DNA of 64,000 nucleotides from Sphingobacterium corticibacter (GTDB lineage: Bacteria; Bacteroidota; Bacteroidia; Sphingobacteriales; Sphingobacteriaceae). The stretch spans positions 434,001 through 498,000 of the forward strand of contig NZ_QDKG01000001.1 in assembly GCF_003076635.1 (NCBI RefSeq). The letters are read 5' to 3'. The translations under genes and the position numbers were made by a program. The notes beneath the pieces are model-generated. The model was not told the DNA's origin. It searched no databases and saw only the letters and a list, made by a program, of their open reading frames with translations. This document shows, piece after piece, positions 1 through 8,808 of the stretch (position 1 is the stretch's first letter; every line of letters begins with the position of its first letter).

Positions 1-908
1 ACTGTGAGATCTATAAAACAAAACCACGATCCTACAAAGATTTGCCGGTGCGTTTTGCAGAATTTGGTACGGTGTATCGCTACGAGCAATCGGGTGAATT
101 GCACGGATTGACTCGCGTACGTGGGTTTACACAAGATGATGCCCACTTGTTTTGTCGCCCAGATCAGGTAAAAGAGGAGTTCAAAAAAGTAATCGACTTG
201 GTGCTTTATGTTTTTGGTGCTTTAGGTTTCGATGATTATACTGCGCAGGTATCGCTTCGTGATCCGAACAATAAAACGAAATACATCGGTACTGAAGAAA
301 ACTGGACTTTGGCAGAGCAAGCTATCATTGAGGCGACTGCCGAAAAGGGCTTGAATTCAGTGATCGAATACGGAGAAGCAGCTTTCTATGGTCCAAAATT
401 GGATTTCATGGTCAAAGATGCTTTGGGACGTAAATGGCAGTTGGGTACGATCCAAGTGGATTACAATTTGCCGGAGCGTTTTGAATTGGAATATACAGGA
501 AGTGATAACCAAAAACACCGTCCGGTGATGATTCACCGTGCGCCGTTTGGTTCGCTAGAACGCTTCGTCGCAGTACTCATCGAACACTGTGCTGGTCAGT
601 TTCCGTTATGGCTTGCTCCTGAGCAATTTATCATCTTGCCGGTATCCGAAAAATACGAGGAATACGCGCAAAATGTTTTAAATTCCCTAAATAATTCCGA
701 TATTCGCGGACTGATTGACTTGCGTGATGAGAAGGTAGGTCGTAAAATCCGTGATGCAGAGATGAAAAAACTGCCTTATATGTTGATTATAGGGGATAAA
801 GAGATCGAAAGTGGCACGGTATCTGTTCGTAAGCATGGGTCAGTCGATCTGGGTTCAATGACCTCAGAAGCATTCAAAGAATTATTAATTAAAGAAATAA
901 CGGTTTAA
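1..908 (+). CDS. thrS: Threonyl-tRNA synthetase, C-terminal half (5' end outside the window)
   Basis: Charges tRNA-Thr with threonine in the cytoplasm. The reading frame is open from base 3, so the N-terminal TGS and editing domains and the first zinc ligand lie upstream. About 302 residues remain of roughly 640-650. They hold the class II catalytic core: motif 2 ([20 protein letters not shown]), the conserved His in FTQDDAHLF, the His of MIHRAPFGS and motif 3 ([12 protein letters not shown]). The C-terminal anticodon-binding domain follows (from about FPLWLAPEQ to the end). infC starts 13 bases downstream, the familiar thrS-infC-rpmI-rplT order, so these genes are probably co-transcribed. 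The family assignment is secure; only the start is missing. Confidence 0.97.
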   Translation, partial: CEIYKTKPRSYKDLPVRFAEFGTVYRYEQSGELHGLTRVRGFTQDDAHLFCRPDQVKEEFKKVIDLVLYVFGALGFDDYTAQVSLRDPNNKTKYIGTEENWTLAEQAIIEATAEKGLNSVIEYGEAAFYGPKLDFMVKDALGRKWQLGTIQVDYNLPERFELEYTGSDNQKHRPVMIHRAPFGSLERFVAVLIEHCAGQFPLWLAPEQFIILPVSEKYEEYAQNVLNSLNNSDIRGLIDLRDEKVGRKIRDAEMKKLPYMLIIGDKEIESGTVSVRKHGSVDLGSMTSEAFKELLIKEITV

Positions 909-921
909 ATAATATAAGCAT

Positions 922-1491
922 TTGGCAAAAAGTAGCAATTTTGGTAATAGAGGTAGAGGGCCAATCCGTAAAAAGGAGCCTGAACACCGCATCAATGAAA
1001 ACATCCGCGTACCTGAAGTACGTCTAGTAGGTGATAATATTGAGCCTGGGATTTATCCCACTCGTAAAGCGGTTGAACTTGCTGATGAGTTGGAGTTGGA
1101 TTTGGTGGAGATCTCTCCAAATGCCACGCCTCCGGTTTGTAAAATCATTGACTACAGTAAATTCGTTTACGAGCAAAAGAAAAAACAAAAGGAGATCAAG
1201 GCGAATGCCAAGCAAACTGTCATTAAGGAGATCCGTTTTGGACCTAACACCAGCGACCATGACTTCGAGTTCAAACTGAAGCATGCGATGAAGTTCTTAG
1301 AAAGTGGCGAGAAAGTTCGCGCTTATGTACACTTCAAAGGTCGTGCGATTGTGTTTAAGGAACAAGGGGAGATCTTATTACTCCGCTTCGCGCAAGCATT
1401 AGAAGACTACGGTAAAGTAGAATTGCTACCTAAATTAGAAGGTAAGCGTATGTTCTTGACCTTAGCTCCGAAAGTAGCGGCTAAAAAATAA
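922..1491 (+). CDS. infC: Translation initiation factor IF-3
   Basis: Binds the 30S subunit, keeps it apart from the 50S and checks start-codon/initiator-tRNA pairing. The 189 residues cover the N-terminal domain (about 20-90, with the [14 protein letters not shown] entry) and the C-terminal alpha/beta domain (about 98-180, with [18 protein letters not shown]), plus a short basic N-terminal extension. The start is TTG: an in-frame stop lies four codons upstream and there is no ATG, GTG or ATT between it and the conserved sequence. A non-AUG start in infC fits the known IF-3 autoregulation by start-codon discrimination; that this applies here is inference. It lies between thrS and rpmI. Confidence 0.96.
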   Translation: MAKSSNFGNRGRGPIRKKEPEHRINENIRVPEVRLVGDNIEPGIYPTRKAVELADELELDLVEISPNATPPVCKIIDYSKFVYEQKKKQKEIKANAKQTVIKEIRFGPNTSDHDFEFKLKHAMKFLESGEKVRAYVHFKGRAIVFKEQGEILLLRFAQALEDYGKVELLPKLEGKRMFLTLAPKVAAKK

Positions 1492-1525
1492 ACATCTAAC
1501 AGATTGATATATAATTTTTAATATT

Positions 1526-1726
1526 ATGCCAAAAGTAAAAACCAATTCCAGCGCTAAAAAACGCTTTAAGCTAACTGGAACAGGTAAAATTGCAAGAAAA
1601 AGTGCCTTCAAAAGCCACATCTTGACTAAGAAAACGACCAAACAAAAACGTAACTTGACACAAACTAGTTATGTTCATGATGCTGATATGGGCAATGTGA
1701 AACGCATGCTTGCTATCGGTAAATAA
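1526..1726 (+). CDS. rpmI: 50S ribosomal protein L35
   Basis: Small, very basic protein of the large ribosomal subunit. The 66 residues begin [20 protein letters not shown] and end [12 protein letters not shown], full length for the family. The ATG start lies 34 bases after the infC stop. The IF-3/L35/L20 gene order is the near-universal one, so this is the middle gene of the operon. A 93-base spacer, unusually long for this operon, separates it from rplT and could hold a processing site or leader (see findings). Confidence 0.97.
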   Translation: MPKVKTNSSAKKRFKLTGTGKIARKSAFKSHILTKKTTKQKRNLTQTSYVHDADMGNVKRMLAIGK

Positions 1727-1819
1727 GTCCAATTCATTTTTAATAATTTTTTAACCAGGTTGTAGGTTGTAAGATTGCTGAGAAACGCAACGCCTTTAAC
1801 CAAATAAAATTTCAACATT

Positions 1820-2164
1820 ATGCCACGTTCGGTTAACGCAGTAGCTTCGAGAAGAAGAAGAAAAAGAATCATGAAATTAGCCAAAGGCTATTTCGGTTCA
1901 CGTAGCAAAGTTTATACTATTGCTAAAAATACAGTAGAAAAAGGTTTACAGTACGCTTACCGCGACCGTAAGACCAAAAAACGCGAGTTCAGAGCTTTAT
2001 GGATCCAGCGTATCAATGCGGGCGCCCGTCAACACGGTGTTTCGTATTCTCAACTAATTGGTAAATTGAATGCTAAAAACATCGGCTTGAACCGTAAGGT
2101 ATTGGCTGACTTAGCATTGAACCACCCAGATGCTTTCAAAGCAGTTGTAGACGCAGTAAAATAG
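1820..2164 (+). CDS. rplT: 50S ribosomal protein L20
   Basis: Early assembly protein of the 50S subunit that binds 23S rRNA. The 114 residues have the long basic N-terminal arm ([20 protein letters not shown]) and the globular RNA-binding C-terminal domain (about 60-114, with [20 protein letters not shown]). In E. coli and Bacillus L20 represses its own operon; whether it does so here cannot be told. It is the last gene of the translation operon and is followed after 35 bases by a strong intrinsic terminator. Confidence 0.97.
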   Translation: MPRSVNAVASRRRRKRIMKLAKGYFGSRSKVYTIAKNTVEKGLQYAYRDRKTKKREFRALWIQRINAGARQHGVSYSQLIGKLNAKNIGLNRKVLADLALNHPDAFKAVVDAVK

Positions 2165-2199
2165 AGTTTTAAACCCGATATCAATTTGTTAGAGATATG

Positions 2200-2227
2200 A
2201 AAAAGGAACCTTAGGGTTCCTTTTTTT
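2200..2227 (+). terminator. Intrinsic terminator of the thrS-infC-rpmI-rplT operon
   Basis: Stem AAAAAGGAACC / GGTTCCTTTTTTT with a 4-base loop (TTAG) and a run of seven T, starting 35 bases after the rplT stop. Confidence 0.9.
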
Positions 2228-2449
2228 GTGTTTAAATCCGAGTGATTGATGTGCTGTGCATGAGAATTCAATATTTGCCATACAAGATATACGTAGTCAT
2301 AACTTAACATAGTTTCTCTCATCTTTTTCCTACACTGTCGTAATACTGCGGTTATCTGCTGGTACATGGGGGTTAAATTCTAGCTCAGCAAAGAGGTGGC
2401 TACGAATATTATATTTTCCGTAATTATAGAAAAATAGCAGAACAAAATC
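2228..2449. other. Intergenic stretch with no recognised feature
   Basis: AT-rich sequence between the rplT terminator and the promoter of the next gene. I see no RNA gene, repeat or convincing small ORF; the minus-strand ORF through it runs into rplT and looks like a shadow. Confidence 0.5.
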
Positions 2450-2457
2450 TATATTTG
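2450..2457 (+). promoter_or_regulatory. Bacteroidota -7 element before the beta-barrel gene
   Basis: TATATTTG matches TAnnTTTG, 20 bases upstream of the ATG at 2478. No clear TTTG -33 element is seen at the usual spacing. Confidence 0.5.
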
Positions 2458-2477
2458 CGCACCAAATCAATTTTACT

Positions 2478-3218
2478 ATGAAAACAAAAATCGCGATTTT
2501 ATTCGCGGGATTATTTATGCAATGGGGTTTTGCGCAGAATCACGATGACGGTGGTTTAAAGTCGAGAAAGGGAAATTTTTCTACGGAGCTCAACATTAAT
2601 CCTTTCAAAGCAAATCTGAGTTTAAACAATGCGCTGAACCAAATGAAAGTTCGATACTTTATTCAAGATGATCTTGCACTTCGGTTAGGTGTAGGGATCA
2701 ATGTGATCGATTCTACTTGGAGTAGTGGGGCACCTTATTCTGCTGATAGTTACTTTATTTCTACAGCAAATAAGCAAAGTGCGGCTGACTTTACTATCGG
2801 TATTGAGAAGCATTTTCCTGGTACGCAAAGATTATCTCCATACATTGGCGCAGATTTGAGCTGGGGTGTGCAAAGCTCTAATCAAAAGGTGACGACCAAT
2901 GCAACAACTTTTGAGATTGACAATGGCTTGCTTGATATGTCCTTTAATCCCAACTTACCAATCGGAAGAGGACTATTGATTCCAAACGGTTATACGCGAT
3001 TTGGAGCGGTAGCTATTGTTGGTTTCGACTTCTATATGGCCAAAAACTTCTTTGTCGGCTATGAATTTAATGTTGGCTATAATCGACTGAAATATAAAAC
3101 ACCAACCATAGAAAGTATCGGAGAGAATGGTGGTATTGTAGACTTAGTTAGCAACAGTTCGGTCACCAGCTTTAAAACATCTCTTATGAACGGAATTCGG
3201 ATCGGTTACACATTTTAA
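2478..3218 (+). CDS. Secreted outer-membrane beta-barrel protein, function unknown
   Basis: 246 residues. A type I signal peptide (about 1-19, ending WGFAQ) is followed by alternating hydrophobic/polar stretches and an aromatic C-terminal strand (GIRIGYTF), as expected of a small outer-membrane barrel. Phrases such as RYFIQDDLALRLGVGINV, TIGIEKHFPG and FVGYEFNVGYNRLKY resemble the OmpA-like/porin-type barrels common in this phylum. The barrel call is strong, but no specific family is recognised. It precedes a TIG-repeat lipoprotein by 11 bases with no terminator between, so the two are probably one transcript and may act together at the surface. Its own -7 element is just upstream. Confidence 0.75.
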   Translation: MKTKIAILFAGLFMQWGFAQNHDDGGLKSRKGNFSTELNINPFKANLSLNNALNQMKVRYFIQDDLALRLGVGINVIDSTWSSGAPYSADSYFISTANKQSAADFTIGIEKHFPGTQRLSPYIGADLSWGVQSSNQKVTTNATTFEIDNGLLDMSFNPNLPIGRGLLIPNGYTRFGAVAIVGFDFYMAKNFFVGYEFNVGYNRLKYKTPTIESIGENGGIVDLVSNSSVTSFKTSLMNGIRIGYTF

Positions 3219-3229
3219 GGAAAGTCATT

Positions 3230-4897
3230 ATGAAAAACAGCATATTACTCATTTTATCAGCGATTGCATTCTTATTAAGCAGTTGTGAGAAAGATATTAC
3301 CACCGCACCCGAAATTCAGACGGTATCTATCACTGCTCCGTCAACAACCGGAGCTACTTTTAAAGGAAATATTAGTGGGTTTGGATCAAGTAAAGTAGTA
3401 GATCATGGGTTTGTATATGGGTATACACAAAACTTGGATGAGACTACAGGTACGAAACTTTCTTTAGGCGAAGCAGTAAACTTAGGTGAGTTTTCAACTA
3501 CAGTGGATGATCTAGTGCAAAACAGTACTAGCAATTTTCAAAACACGCTTTTTGTACGTAGTTACATTGTAGACGAGCGCGGTACTGTATATGGTGCCAC
3601 AATGAGTGCAGCACTTCCTGTTCCGAGTGCTGGAAGGATTTTCCCTTCTCAAGCTAGTGCTGGTGATACGATTCGTATTAGTGGCAAATTCTTTTCACCA
3701 AATATTTTGCGGACAGAAGTGCTGATTGGTCAGCGTCCTGCTGAGGTATTAGCAGCTTCGGACACAGTTATTACAGCGATTATTCCGTCGGGTATTACGG
3801 GGAGTCATGGTAATAGTTTGCCTGTCGTCATAAATTTAGGCGCTACAACTGCTAATTATTATCAAGGCCTTACGCTACAAGCGAGGTATACAGGTTTCAC
3901 ACCTCAAAGTGGCCCAGTTGGTACCATAATTACGCTGACAGGCGATAACTTACCTGATTATTATAACGGTGTGGCTGTATTTAACATTTTGATGAGTGGC
4001 GTGAATATACCGCTCAATTATAATAGTTACAACCGATTTGCTGTTCCGTTTAATGTGGACGAAAAGTCGTCTATTACCGTAATGTTAAACGGAAAGAACT
4101 TTGATCTTCCAGGTCAATTTGTGGTGACTCCACCGCAAATCGTATCATTTACTAATAATTCAGTCTTTGCTGGAAGACAGGTGACCATGCAGCTTAATAG
4201 TTCAGCTATTGTAAACAATACTGGTCAAGTTGGGAGACCACAAGTGAAAATTGGATCGGGATCTTATGCAGATGTATCTTGGTATAATCGTGAAGTATCT
4301 TTTACAGTTCCTGCGAATACTGCATTGGGTGAGTATGACGTTTACTTTAAAGTTGGTCCGCACGAAATTCAGTCTCCATCAAAATTGAAGGTTATTGGAT
4401 ATAGCGTCAGTAGTTTTCAACCGGCAATCGCTGCCGTTGGCAACAACGTAGAGATCTCGGGAAATTTTATTGCAGGAGAATACTACACGGTTTATTTCGG
4501 TAGTAGAAGTGCTTCTGTTGTTTCCAATTCAGCTACCAAGCTAACTGTTCCAGTGCCATCAGGTGTTGATTTAGGCAAGTTGAAAATTTCAGTGGAAACA
4601 CCTTCAGGTCGATTGAGCGTACCAGGAGAGATGGAAATTATTGGACCATCGGTTACATCTGTTTCTCCTTTGTCTGGTGTTCCGGGCACAAAGATCACTA
4701 TTCGCGGTAATGGATTCGGTGCAAATGCTTGGAACAATAACGTCGGATTCGGGTGGAACTATGTTAATCCTCAAATAATCGATAGCAAAACGATGGAGGT
4801 ATACGTACCATCTAATATCGGACGTGGTAAGATGAGTTTAACGATCATTGTGGAGGGACAAACAATCGATTTTACAGAAGAATTTACCATTTTGTAA
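3230..4897 (+). CDS. Lipoprotein with tandem IPT/TIG immunoglobulin-like repeats
   Basis: 555 residues. SPII signal with lipobox LLSSC, lipidated Cys19. Residues about 25-130 form an FN3-like entry domain. At least four, probably five, IPT/TIG-like repeats follow, each opening with a phrase of the type 'fxPxxgxxGtxixixGxxF': near 140 (IFPSQASAGDTIRISGKFF), 225 (FTPQSGPVGTIITLTGDNL), 305 (weaker), 395 (FQPAIAAVGNNVEISGNFI) and 478 (VSPLSGVPGTKITIRGNGF). In Bacteroidota such proteins are usually outer-membrane-anchored and bind glycans or partner proteins. No catalytic domain is visible. It sits 11 bases behind a beta-barrel gene and ends at a hairpin. Confidence 0.85.
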   Translation: MKNSILLILSAIAFLLSSCEKDITTAPEIQTVSITAPSTTGATFKGNISGFGSSKVVDHGFVYGYTQNLDETTGTKLSLGEAVNLGEFSTTVDDLVQNSTSNFQNTLFVRSYIVDERGTVYGATMSAALPVPSAGRIFPSQASAGDTIRISGKFFSPNILRTEVLIGQRPAEVLAASDTVITAIIPSGITGSHGNSLPVVINLGATTANYYQGLTLQARYTGFTPQSGPVGTIITLTGDNLPDYYNGVAVFNILMSGVNIPLNYNSYNRFAVPFNVDEKSSITVMLNGKNFDLPGQFVVTPPQIVSFTNNSVFAGRQVTMQLNSSAIVNNTGQVGRPQVKIGSGSYADVSWYNREVSFTVPANTALGEYDVYFKVGPHEIQSPSKLKVIGYSVSSFQPAIAAVGNNVEISGNFIAGEYYTVYFGSRSASVVSNSATKLTVPVPSGVDLGKLKISVETPSGRLSVPGEMEIIGPSVTSVSPLSGVPGTKITIRGNGFGANAWNNNVGFGWNYVNPQIIDSKTMEVYVPSNIGRGKMSLTIIVEGQTIDFTEEFTIL

Positions 4898-4919
4898 TTC
4901 GATATAAAACTCTAAAATG

Positions 4920-4966
4920 AAATCCTTGCTTTGGTTCTATTTTTCGACCAGGCAAGGATTTTCTAT
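4920..4966. terminator. Hairpin between convergent genes
   Basis: Inverted repeat AAATCCTTGC / GCAAGGATTT with a loop of about 22 bases, followed by TTCTATTTTA. It can serve the TIG lipoprotein (+) and perhaps the GNAT gene (-). The long loop lowers confidence. Confidence 0.6.
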
Positions 4967-5007
4967 TTTATCGTATTTATATTCAAAAAACTAAGCTACT
5001 ATTAATC

Positions 5008-5559
5008 CTAATTCTCATTTGTCTTGAATAGGTTTTTATAAAAATATGTGGTACTGCATAGTTCACCATTAGGCAACATGGCGTAATCGGGGATATTTCC
5101 GGCTTCGATCCAGCCGCATTTTTGATACAATTTTTGAGCAGTACTGCCCGTAACCGTATCTAACACCAGGATATGCCTGTTTTGAGCTAAAGCGATTTTC
5201 TCGATTTCTACTAAAAGTTGCTCAGCAATACCTTTTCGTCTATACTCCGAGTGCACCATCATTTTCGCTACGTCAGCTCGGTGTATCTGATTCTTTGGTA
5301 AATCAATCTGGAGTTGTACCGTTCCAATTACGTGCTGCGAGCTAGTTTCACGAGCGATTAGTAGTATTATCTTATGTGGAGCTACCTTATCCAGAACTTT
5401 AGTCCAGAATTGAATAGCATCTTCTTCAGTCATGTCGTCCATAAATCCAATGGACGCACCATTTTTGACACTATCCAATATCAAATTAGCGAGACTTTGA
5501 ATAAGAGATTCATCAGCCTCTAAAACTTGCTCAATGTGATAAAATTCATGCATTTTCAT
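5008..5559 (-). CDS. GNAT-family N-acetyltransferase
   Basis: Predicted cytoplasmic acetyl-CoA-dependent N-acetyltransferase, substrate unknown. 183 residues. The acetyl-CoA-binding motif A is clear: a beta strand (ADVAKMMVH, about 95-103) followed by the pyrophosphate loop R107-x-x-G110-x-A112 (EYRRKGIAEQLL). Motif B is near LVLDTVTGSTAQKLYQKCGW, where a Tyr precedes KCGW as usual in GNATs. A second ATG two codons in is an equally good start. It lies 61 bases downstream of the metallophosphoesterase on the same strand, so co-transcription is possible but no functional link is evident. Confidence 0.85.
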   Translation of the reverse strand: MKMHEFYHIEQVLEADESLIQSLANLILDSVKNGASIGFMDDMTEEDAIQFWTKVLDKVAPHKIILLIARETSSQHVIGTVQLQIDLPKNQIHRADVAKMMVHSEYRRKGIAEQLLVEIEKIALAQNRHILVLDTVTGSTAQKLYQKCGWIEAGNIPDYAMLPNGELCSTTYFYKNLFKTNEN

Positions 5560-5620
5560 CGTCGAATTTCTATTCGCCTAAATATACACGAAGTTTTTTG
5601 TCTTTATATATAGCTCTATC

Positions 5621-6802
5621 TTATCTTCTCTGCTTCAAAGTCAAAACTGTAATCTCTGGCCACATACCGATGCGGCCTTTCAGGCCATGGTATCCAAAGC
5701 CGCGATTCACATAAAGATATTTACTTCCGCTTTGGTATAATCCAGCCCATCGTTTATAAAAATATTGGATCGGACTCCACTTGAATCCAAATAGTTCTAT
5801 GCCAAACTGCATGCCATGAGTATGGCCAGCTAATGTTAAGTGTATATGTTGTTCCTGATCTTCACTCACCAAGTCCCAATGCGATGGATCATGCGACATT
5901 AGTACCTTAAAGATATTAGTCGGGAGCGAAGCCGTCGCTTTGCGCAAATCTCCATATTGCTGAAAACCATTTTTGCCCCAGTTCTCCACGCCAACCAAGG
6001 CGATAGATTCGCCTTCTTTCTCGATCTGATCCGATTCGTTCAACAACAGCCGAAATCCCATTTCTTTATGCACCATTTTTAGTCTTTCTAGATTTGCTAT
6101 CTTGGCTGTTTGACTCTCCCATTGTATATAATCTCCGTAATCGTGATTGCCCAATACCGAATATTTGCCATAAGGAGCTTGTAGCTGAGCGAAGGCCGAA
6201 ATCCAGCGATCCATTTCTGAAGCCGCGTGATTTACCAGATCTCCCGTGAATAATAAAAGATCACTTTGCTGTGCGTTGGCCAGGTTAATTCCTTTTTGTA
6301 CCTCTTTCTGGTTGGTAAAACTGCCGACATGGATGTCTGAAATCTGCGTAATCGTAAAGCCGTCAAATGCGGCTGGTAGGTCCGCAAAGTGAAGTGTAAG
6401 TTTGCGGACTTTATAAAAATGTCTTCCTCTTGTCAATCCAAATATGACAGTTAAAAGCACTGCTATCGCAAGAAACAATACGAGTTCGCTAACATAGATA
6501 TTGCGCGGTGGAAAGCCTCTGAAAAGACGTGTGAGATCCTCTAACAACAGTACAGGTGCTGTTAATAGTTTCGGAATTGCCAGCGATAGTAATACCGTAA
6601 ACAAACCAGTCAACCAACGTTGCGAATGTTGTAGTCTTCGACCTGCTACGAATAAGACGATCATTCCTGCAATAAGAAGCAGATCGATTAACCAATATGC
6701 TACACGAATGTATATATCATCGGTAAGGGTTATGATTGCTTGATAAAAATAAATATCTACTACAAAGAAGAGTAGTAGAAAGAGTAAGAGTCTTCTGGCC
6801 AT
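5621..6802 (-). CDS. Membrane-anchored metallophosphoesterase (YkuE/YaeI-like)
   Basis: 393 residues. The N-terminus carries about four hydrophobic helices (from MARRLLLFLLLFFVVDIYFY to about residue 125). A calcineurin-like phosphoesterase domain follows with all metal-binding blocks: DIHVG (about 156), GDLVNH (about 187), GNHDYGD (about 218), SHDP and GHTHG near the C-terminus. Substrates of this family include lipid A precursors and other phosphodiesters; the one here is not known. The ATG at 6802 is preferred over a TTG seven codons upstream, because the TTG lies inside the U-tract of the sucD terminator. Confidence 0.9.
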   Translation of the reverse strand: MARRLLLFLLLFFVVDIYFYQAIITLTDDIYIRVAYWLIDLLLIAGMIVLFVAGRRLQHSQRWLTGLFTVLLSLAIPKLLTAPVLLLEDLTRLFRGFPPRNIYVSELVLFLAIAVLLTVIFGLTRGRHFYKVRKLTLHFADLPAAFDGFTITQISDIHVGSFTNQKEVQKGINLANAQQSDLLLFTGDLVNHAASEMDRWISAFAQLQAPYGKYSVLGNHDYGDYIQWESQTAKIANLERLKMVHKEMGFRLLLNESDQIEKEGESIALVGVENWGKNGFQQYGDLRKATASLPTNIFKVLMSHDPSHWDLVSEDQEQHIHLTLAGHTHGMQFGIELFGFKWSPIQYFYKRWAGLYQSGSKYLYVNRGFGYHGLKGRIGMWPEITVLTLKQRR

Positions 6803-6820
6803 GTCACGCTTTTCTGAGAT

Positions 6821-6853
6821 CAAAAAAAGCCGAGCATAATATGCTCGGCTTTC
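6821..6853 (-). terminator. Intrinsic terminator of sucD
   Basis: On the minus strand a 10-bp perfect stem AGCCGAGCAT / ATGCTCGGCT with a 3-base loop is followed by seven T. It begins about 30 bases after the sucD stop and separates sucD from the metallophosphoesterase gene. Confidence 0.9.
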
Positions 6854-6881
6854 TAAATATACTATTAAATCCTAAGAAGGA

Positions 6882-7754
6882 TTATTTTGCTAGCTCTTCA
6901 GCAATAGCTTTACCAATTTCAGCAGGAGATTCTACGACGCGAATTCCACACTCTGCCATGATTTTCATTTTAGCAGCAGCTGTATCATCAGCTCCACCTA
7001 CGATTGCTCCAGCGTGACCCATACGACGTCCCGGAGGCGCAGTTTGTCCAGCAATAAAACCAACAACTGGTTTAGTACCGTGCTCTTTAATCCAACGCGC
7101 AGCTTCAGCTTCCATGCCACCACCGATTTCACCGATCATGATGATACCTTCTGTTTCTGGATCGTTCATCAACAATTCTACCGCTTCTTTGGTCGTTGTA
7201 CCAATGATTGGGTCACCACCGATACCGATGGCTGTTGTGATACCTAAACCAGCTTTTACCGTTTGATCTACGGCTTCGTAAGTCAAAGTACCTGATTTAG
7301 ATACTACACCTACTTTACCTTTTTTGAAGATAAAACCTGGCATGATGCCGATTTTTGCTTCTTCTGCCGTAATGATACCCGGACAGTTTGGTCCGATTAG
7401 ACGAGAATTTTTATCACTTAAGTATGATTTTACTTCAATCATATCTTTGGTTGGGATACCTTCCGTAATACATACAATAACGCCAACACCAGCAGCTGCA
7501 GCTTCCATAATCGCATCTGCTGCAAATGCAGGAGGTACGAAGATGATTGATACATTTGCTCCAGTCTCATCTACGGCATCTTGCACAGTGTTGAATACGG
7601 GACGATCAAGGTGTTTTTGTCCGCCTTTTCCTGGAGTGACACCACCTACCAAATTGGTTCCGTACTCGATCATTTGAGTAGCGTGGTACGTTCCTTCGTT
7701 ACCAGTGAACCCCTGTACAATAACTTTAGAATCTTTATTGACTAATACGCTCAT
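6882..7754 (-). CDS. sucD: Succinyl-CoA ligase (ADP-forming), alpha subunit
   Basis: TCA-cycle enzyme that converts succinyl-CoA to succinate while making ATP or GTP; the alpha subunit carries the CoA site and the phosphohistidine. 290 residues, normal length. It has an N-terminal CoA-binding Rossmann domain ([19 protein letters not shown]), the central GPNCPG motif, and the active-site histidine at about His247 in [13 protein letters not shown]. The beta subunit gene sucC is not in the window, as is often the case in this phylum. A -7 element lies 23 bases upstream and a strong terminator follows, so it is probably monocistronic. Confidence 0.97.
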   Translation of the reverse strand: MSVLVNKDSKVIVQGFTGNEGTYHATQMIEYGTNLVGGVTPGKGGQKHLDRPVFNTVQDAVDETGANVSIIFVPPAFAADAIMEAAAAGVGVIVCITEGIPTKDMIEVKSYLSDKNSRLIGPNCPGIITAEEAKIGIMPGFIFKKGKVGVVSKSGTLTYEAVDQTVKAGLGITTAIGIGGDPIIGTTTKEAVELLMNDPETEGIIMIGEIGGGMEAEAARWIKEHGTKPVVGFIAGQTAPPGRRMGHAGAIVGGADDTAAAKMKIMAECGIRVVESPAEIGKAIAEELAK

Positions 7755-7776
7755 TTTTCAGTTTTATTTTGCCTAG

Positions 7777-7784
7777 CAAAGCTA
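7777..7784 (-). promoter_or_regulatory. Bacteroidota -7 element of sucD
   Basis: On the minus strand TAGCTTTG matches TAnnTTTG, 22 bases upstream of the sucD ATG. The -33 region is only T-rich. Confidence 0.5.
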
Positions 7785-7828
7785 CTATTTTGTCGGGACT
7801 TCTGAAAACATTGCTTTTGGCATTTTTG

Positions 7829-8368
7829 TTATTTCTTTATGAATTTTACCTTGGAGATATAGTCCCATAGTACGATGCCCATCGTGACGGAGACATTGAA
7901 AGAATGCTTGGTGCCAAATTGTGGAATCTCTAAACACGCGTTCGACATGGCGATCACCTCTTCTTCTACACCATGCACTTCATTGCCAAATACAAAGGCA
8001 TACTTCTCGGTGTTTTCTGGAGCAAAATCTTGCAGCTGTACACTTCCAGAGGCTTGTTCTACAGATAGAATGGTATAACCAGCATCCCGTAATTTAGTAA
8101 CGGCCTCTACAGTGGTCGCTTCATGTGACCATGTAACAGATTTTGTCGCACCTAGAGCTGTTTTTTCAATTTCACGATGTGGTGGCGTGCCTGTGATGCC
8201 GCATAATACAATCTGCTCTATATTTAAGGCATCAGCCGTACGAAATGCGGAACCTACGTTGTGCATGCTGCGTACGTTGTCTAGCACGAGCACCACCGGC
8301 AACTTGTCTTGTTGCTTAAAAGTATCCACGTCTACTCGGTTCAGTTGCTCAAGCGATAATTTTTGCAT
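7829..8368 (-). CDS. SpoU/TrmH-family RNA 2'-O-methyltransferase
   Basis: Predicted SAM-dependent ribose methylase of tRNA or rRNA with a trefoil-knot fold. 179 residues from MQKLSLEQ. Motif 1 (LDNVRSMHNVGSAFRTADA), motif 2 (VFGNEVHGVEEEV) and motif 3 (IPQFGTKHSFNVSVTMGIVLW) are all present. The usual N-terminal substrate-binding domain of longer family members is absent, as in TrmH/TrmL-type proteins. A TTG-initiated extension of 26 residues is rejected: it is not conserved-looking and overlaps the rpsT promoter region. It is divergent from rpsT. Which nucleotide is modified cannot be told. Confidence 0.9.
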   Translation of the reverse strand: MQKLSLEQLNRVDVDTFKQQDKLPVVLVLDNVRSMHNVGSAFRTADALNIEQIVLCGITGTPPHREIEKTALGATKSVTWSHEATTVEAVTKLRDAGYTILSVEQASGSVQLQDFAPENTEKYAFVFGNEVHGVEEEVIAMSNACLEIPQFGTKHSFNVSVTMGIVLWDYISKVKFIKK

Positions 8369-8407
8369 GATCCAAAAGTAAGGAGTATTATGAAAAGATA
8401 AAAAGAT

Positions 8408-8438
8408 TTTGAATAATGGATTATCTATGCTATTTTTG
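8408..8438 (+). promoter_or_regulatory. Promoter of rpsT with both -33 and -7 elements
   Basis: TTTG at 8408-8411 and TATTTTTG at 8431-8438 with a 19-base spacer fit the Bacteroidota sigma-A consensus. The predicted start is near 8445, giving a leader of about 40 bases. Confidence 0.75.
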
Positions 8439-8485
8439 CATTCCAAATTAAGTACAGAAATAATAAAAAAATACTATAGCATAAG

Positions 8486-8740
8486 ATGGCAAATCATAAA
8501 TCATCGATCAAAAGAATTAGAGCAAACGCTGCGAAGCGTCTGAGAAACCGTTACCAAGCAAAAACTACGCGTAACGCAATCAAGAAACTACGTACTACTA
8601 CTTCTCAGGAAGAAGCAAAAGCGTTATTGCCTCGTGTAATTTCTATGTTAGATCGTTTGGCAAAGAAAAACGTTATTCACAAGAAAAAAGCGTCTAACAA
8701 CAAGTCTAAATTGACTAAGTTCGTTAACAAGTTAGCGTAA
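8486..8740 (+). CDS. rpsT: 30S ribosomal protein S20
   Basis: Binds 16S rRNA and helps assemble the small subunit. 84 residues beginning [20 protein letters not shown], very basic and all-helical, full length for the family. It is a single-gene unit with its own well-formed promoter and a terminator shared with the convergent DUF1080 gene. Confidence 0.97.
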   Translation: MANHKSSIKRIRANAAKRLRNRYQAKTTRNAIKKLRTTTSQEEAKALLPRVISMLDRLAKKNVIHKKKASNNKSKLTKFVNKLA

Positions 8741-8761
8741 CTTTTAGCTTTTTTACCATAC

Positions 8762-8791
8762 AAAAAAGGGTGTATTTTCATACACCCTTTT
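8762..8791. terminator. Bidirectional terminator between rpsT and the DUF1080 gene
   Basis: Stem AAAAGGGTGTA / TACACCCTTTT with a 6-base loop, flanked by A and T runs so that it can act on both strands. Confidence 0.88.
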
Positions 8792-8808
8792 GCTATTTGT
8801 AAGCCGTT

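Noticed and set aside
6803-6823. TTG-initiated extension of the metallophosphoesterase
   Set aside because: The TTG lies in the U-tract of the sucD terminator, so it cannot begin a transcript of this gene; the ATG at 6802 fits.
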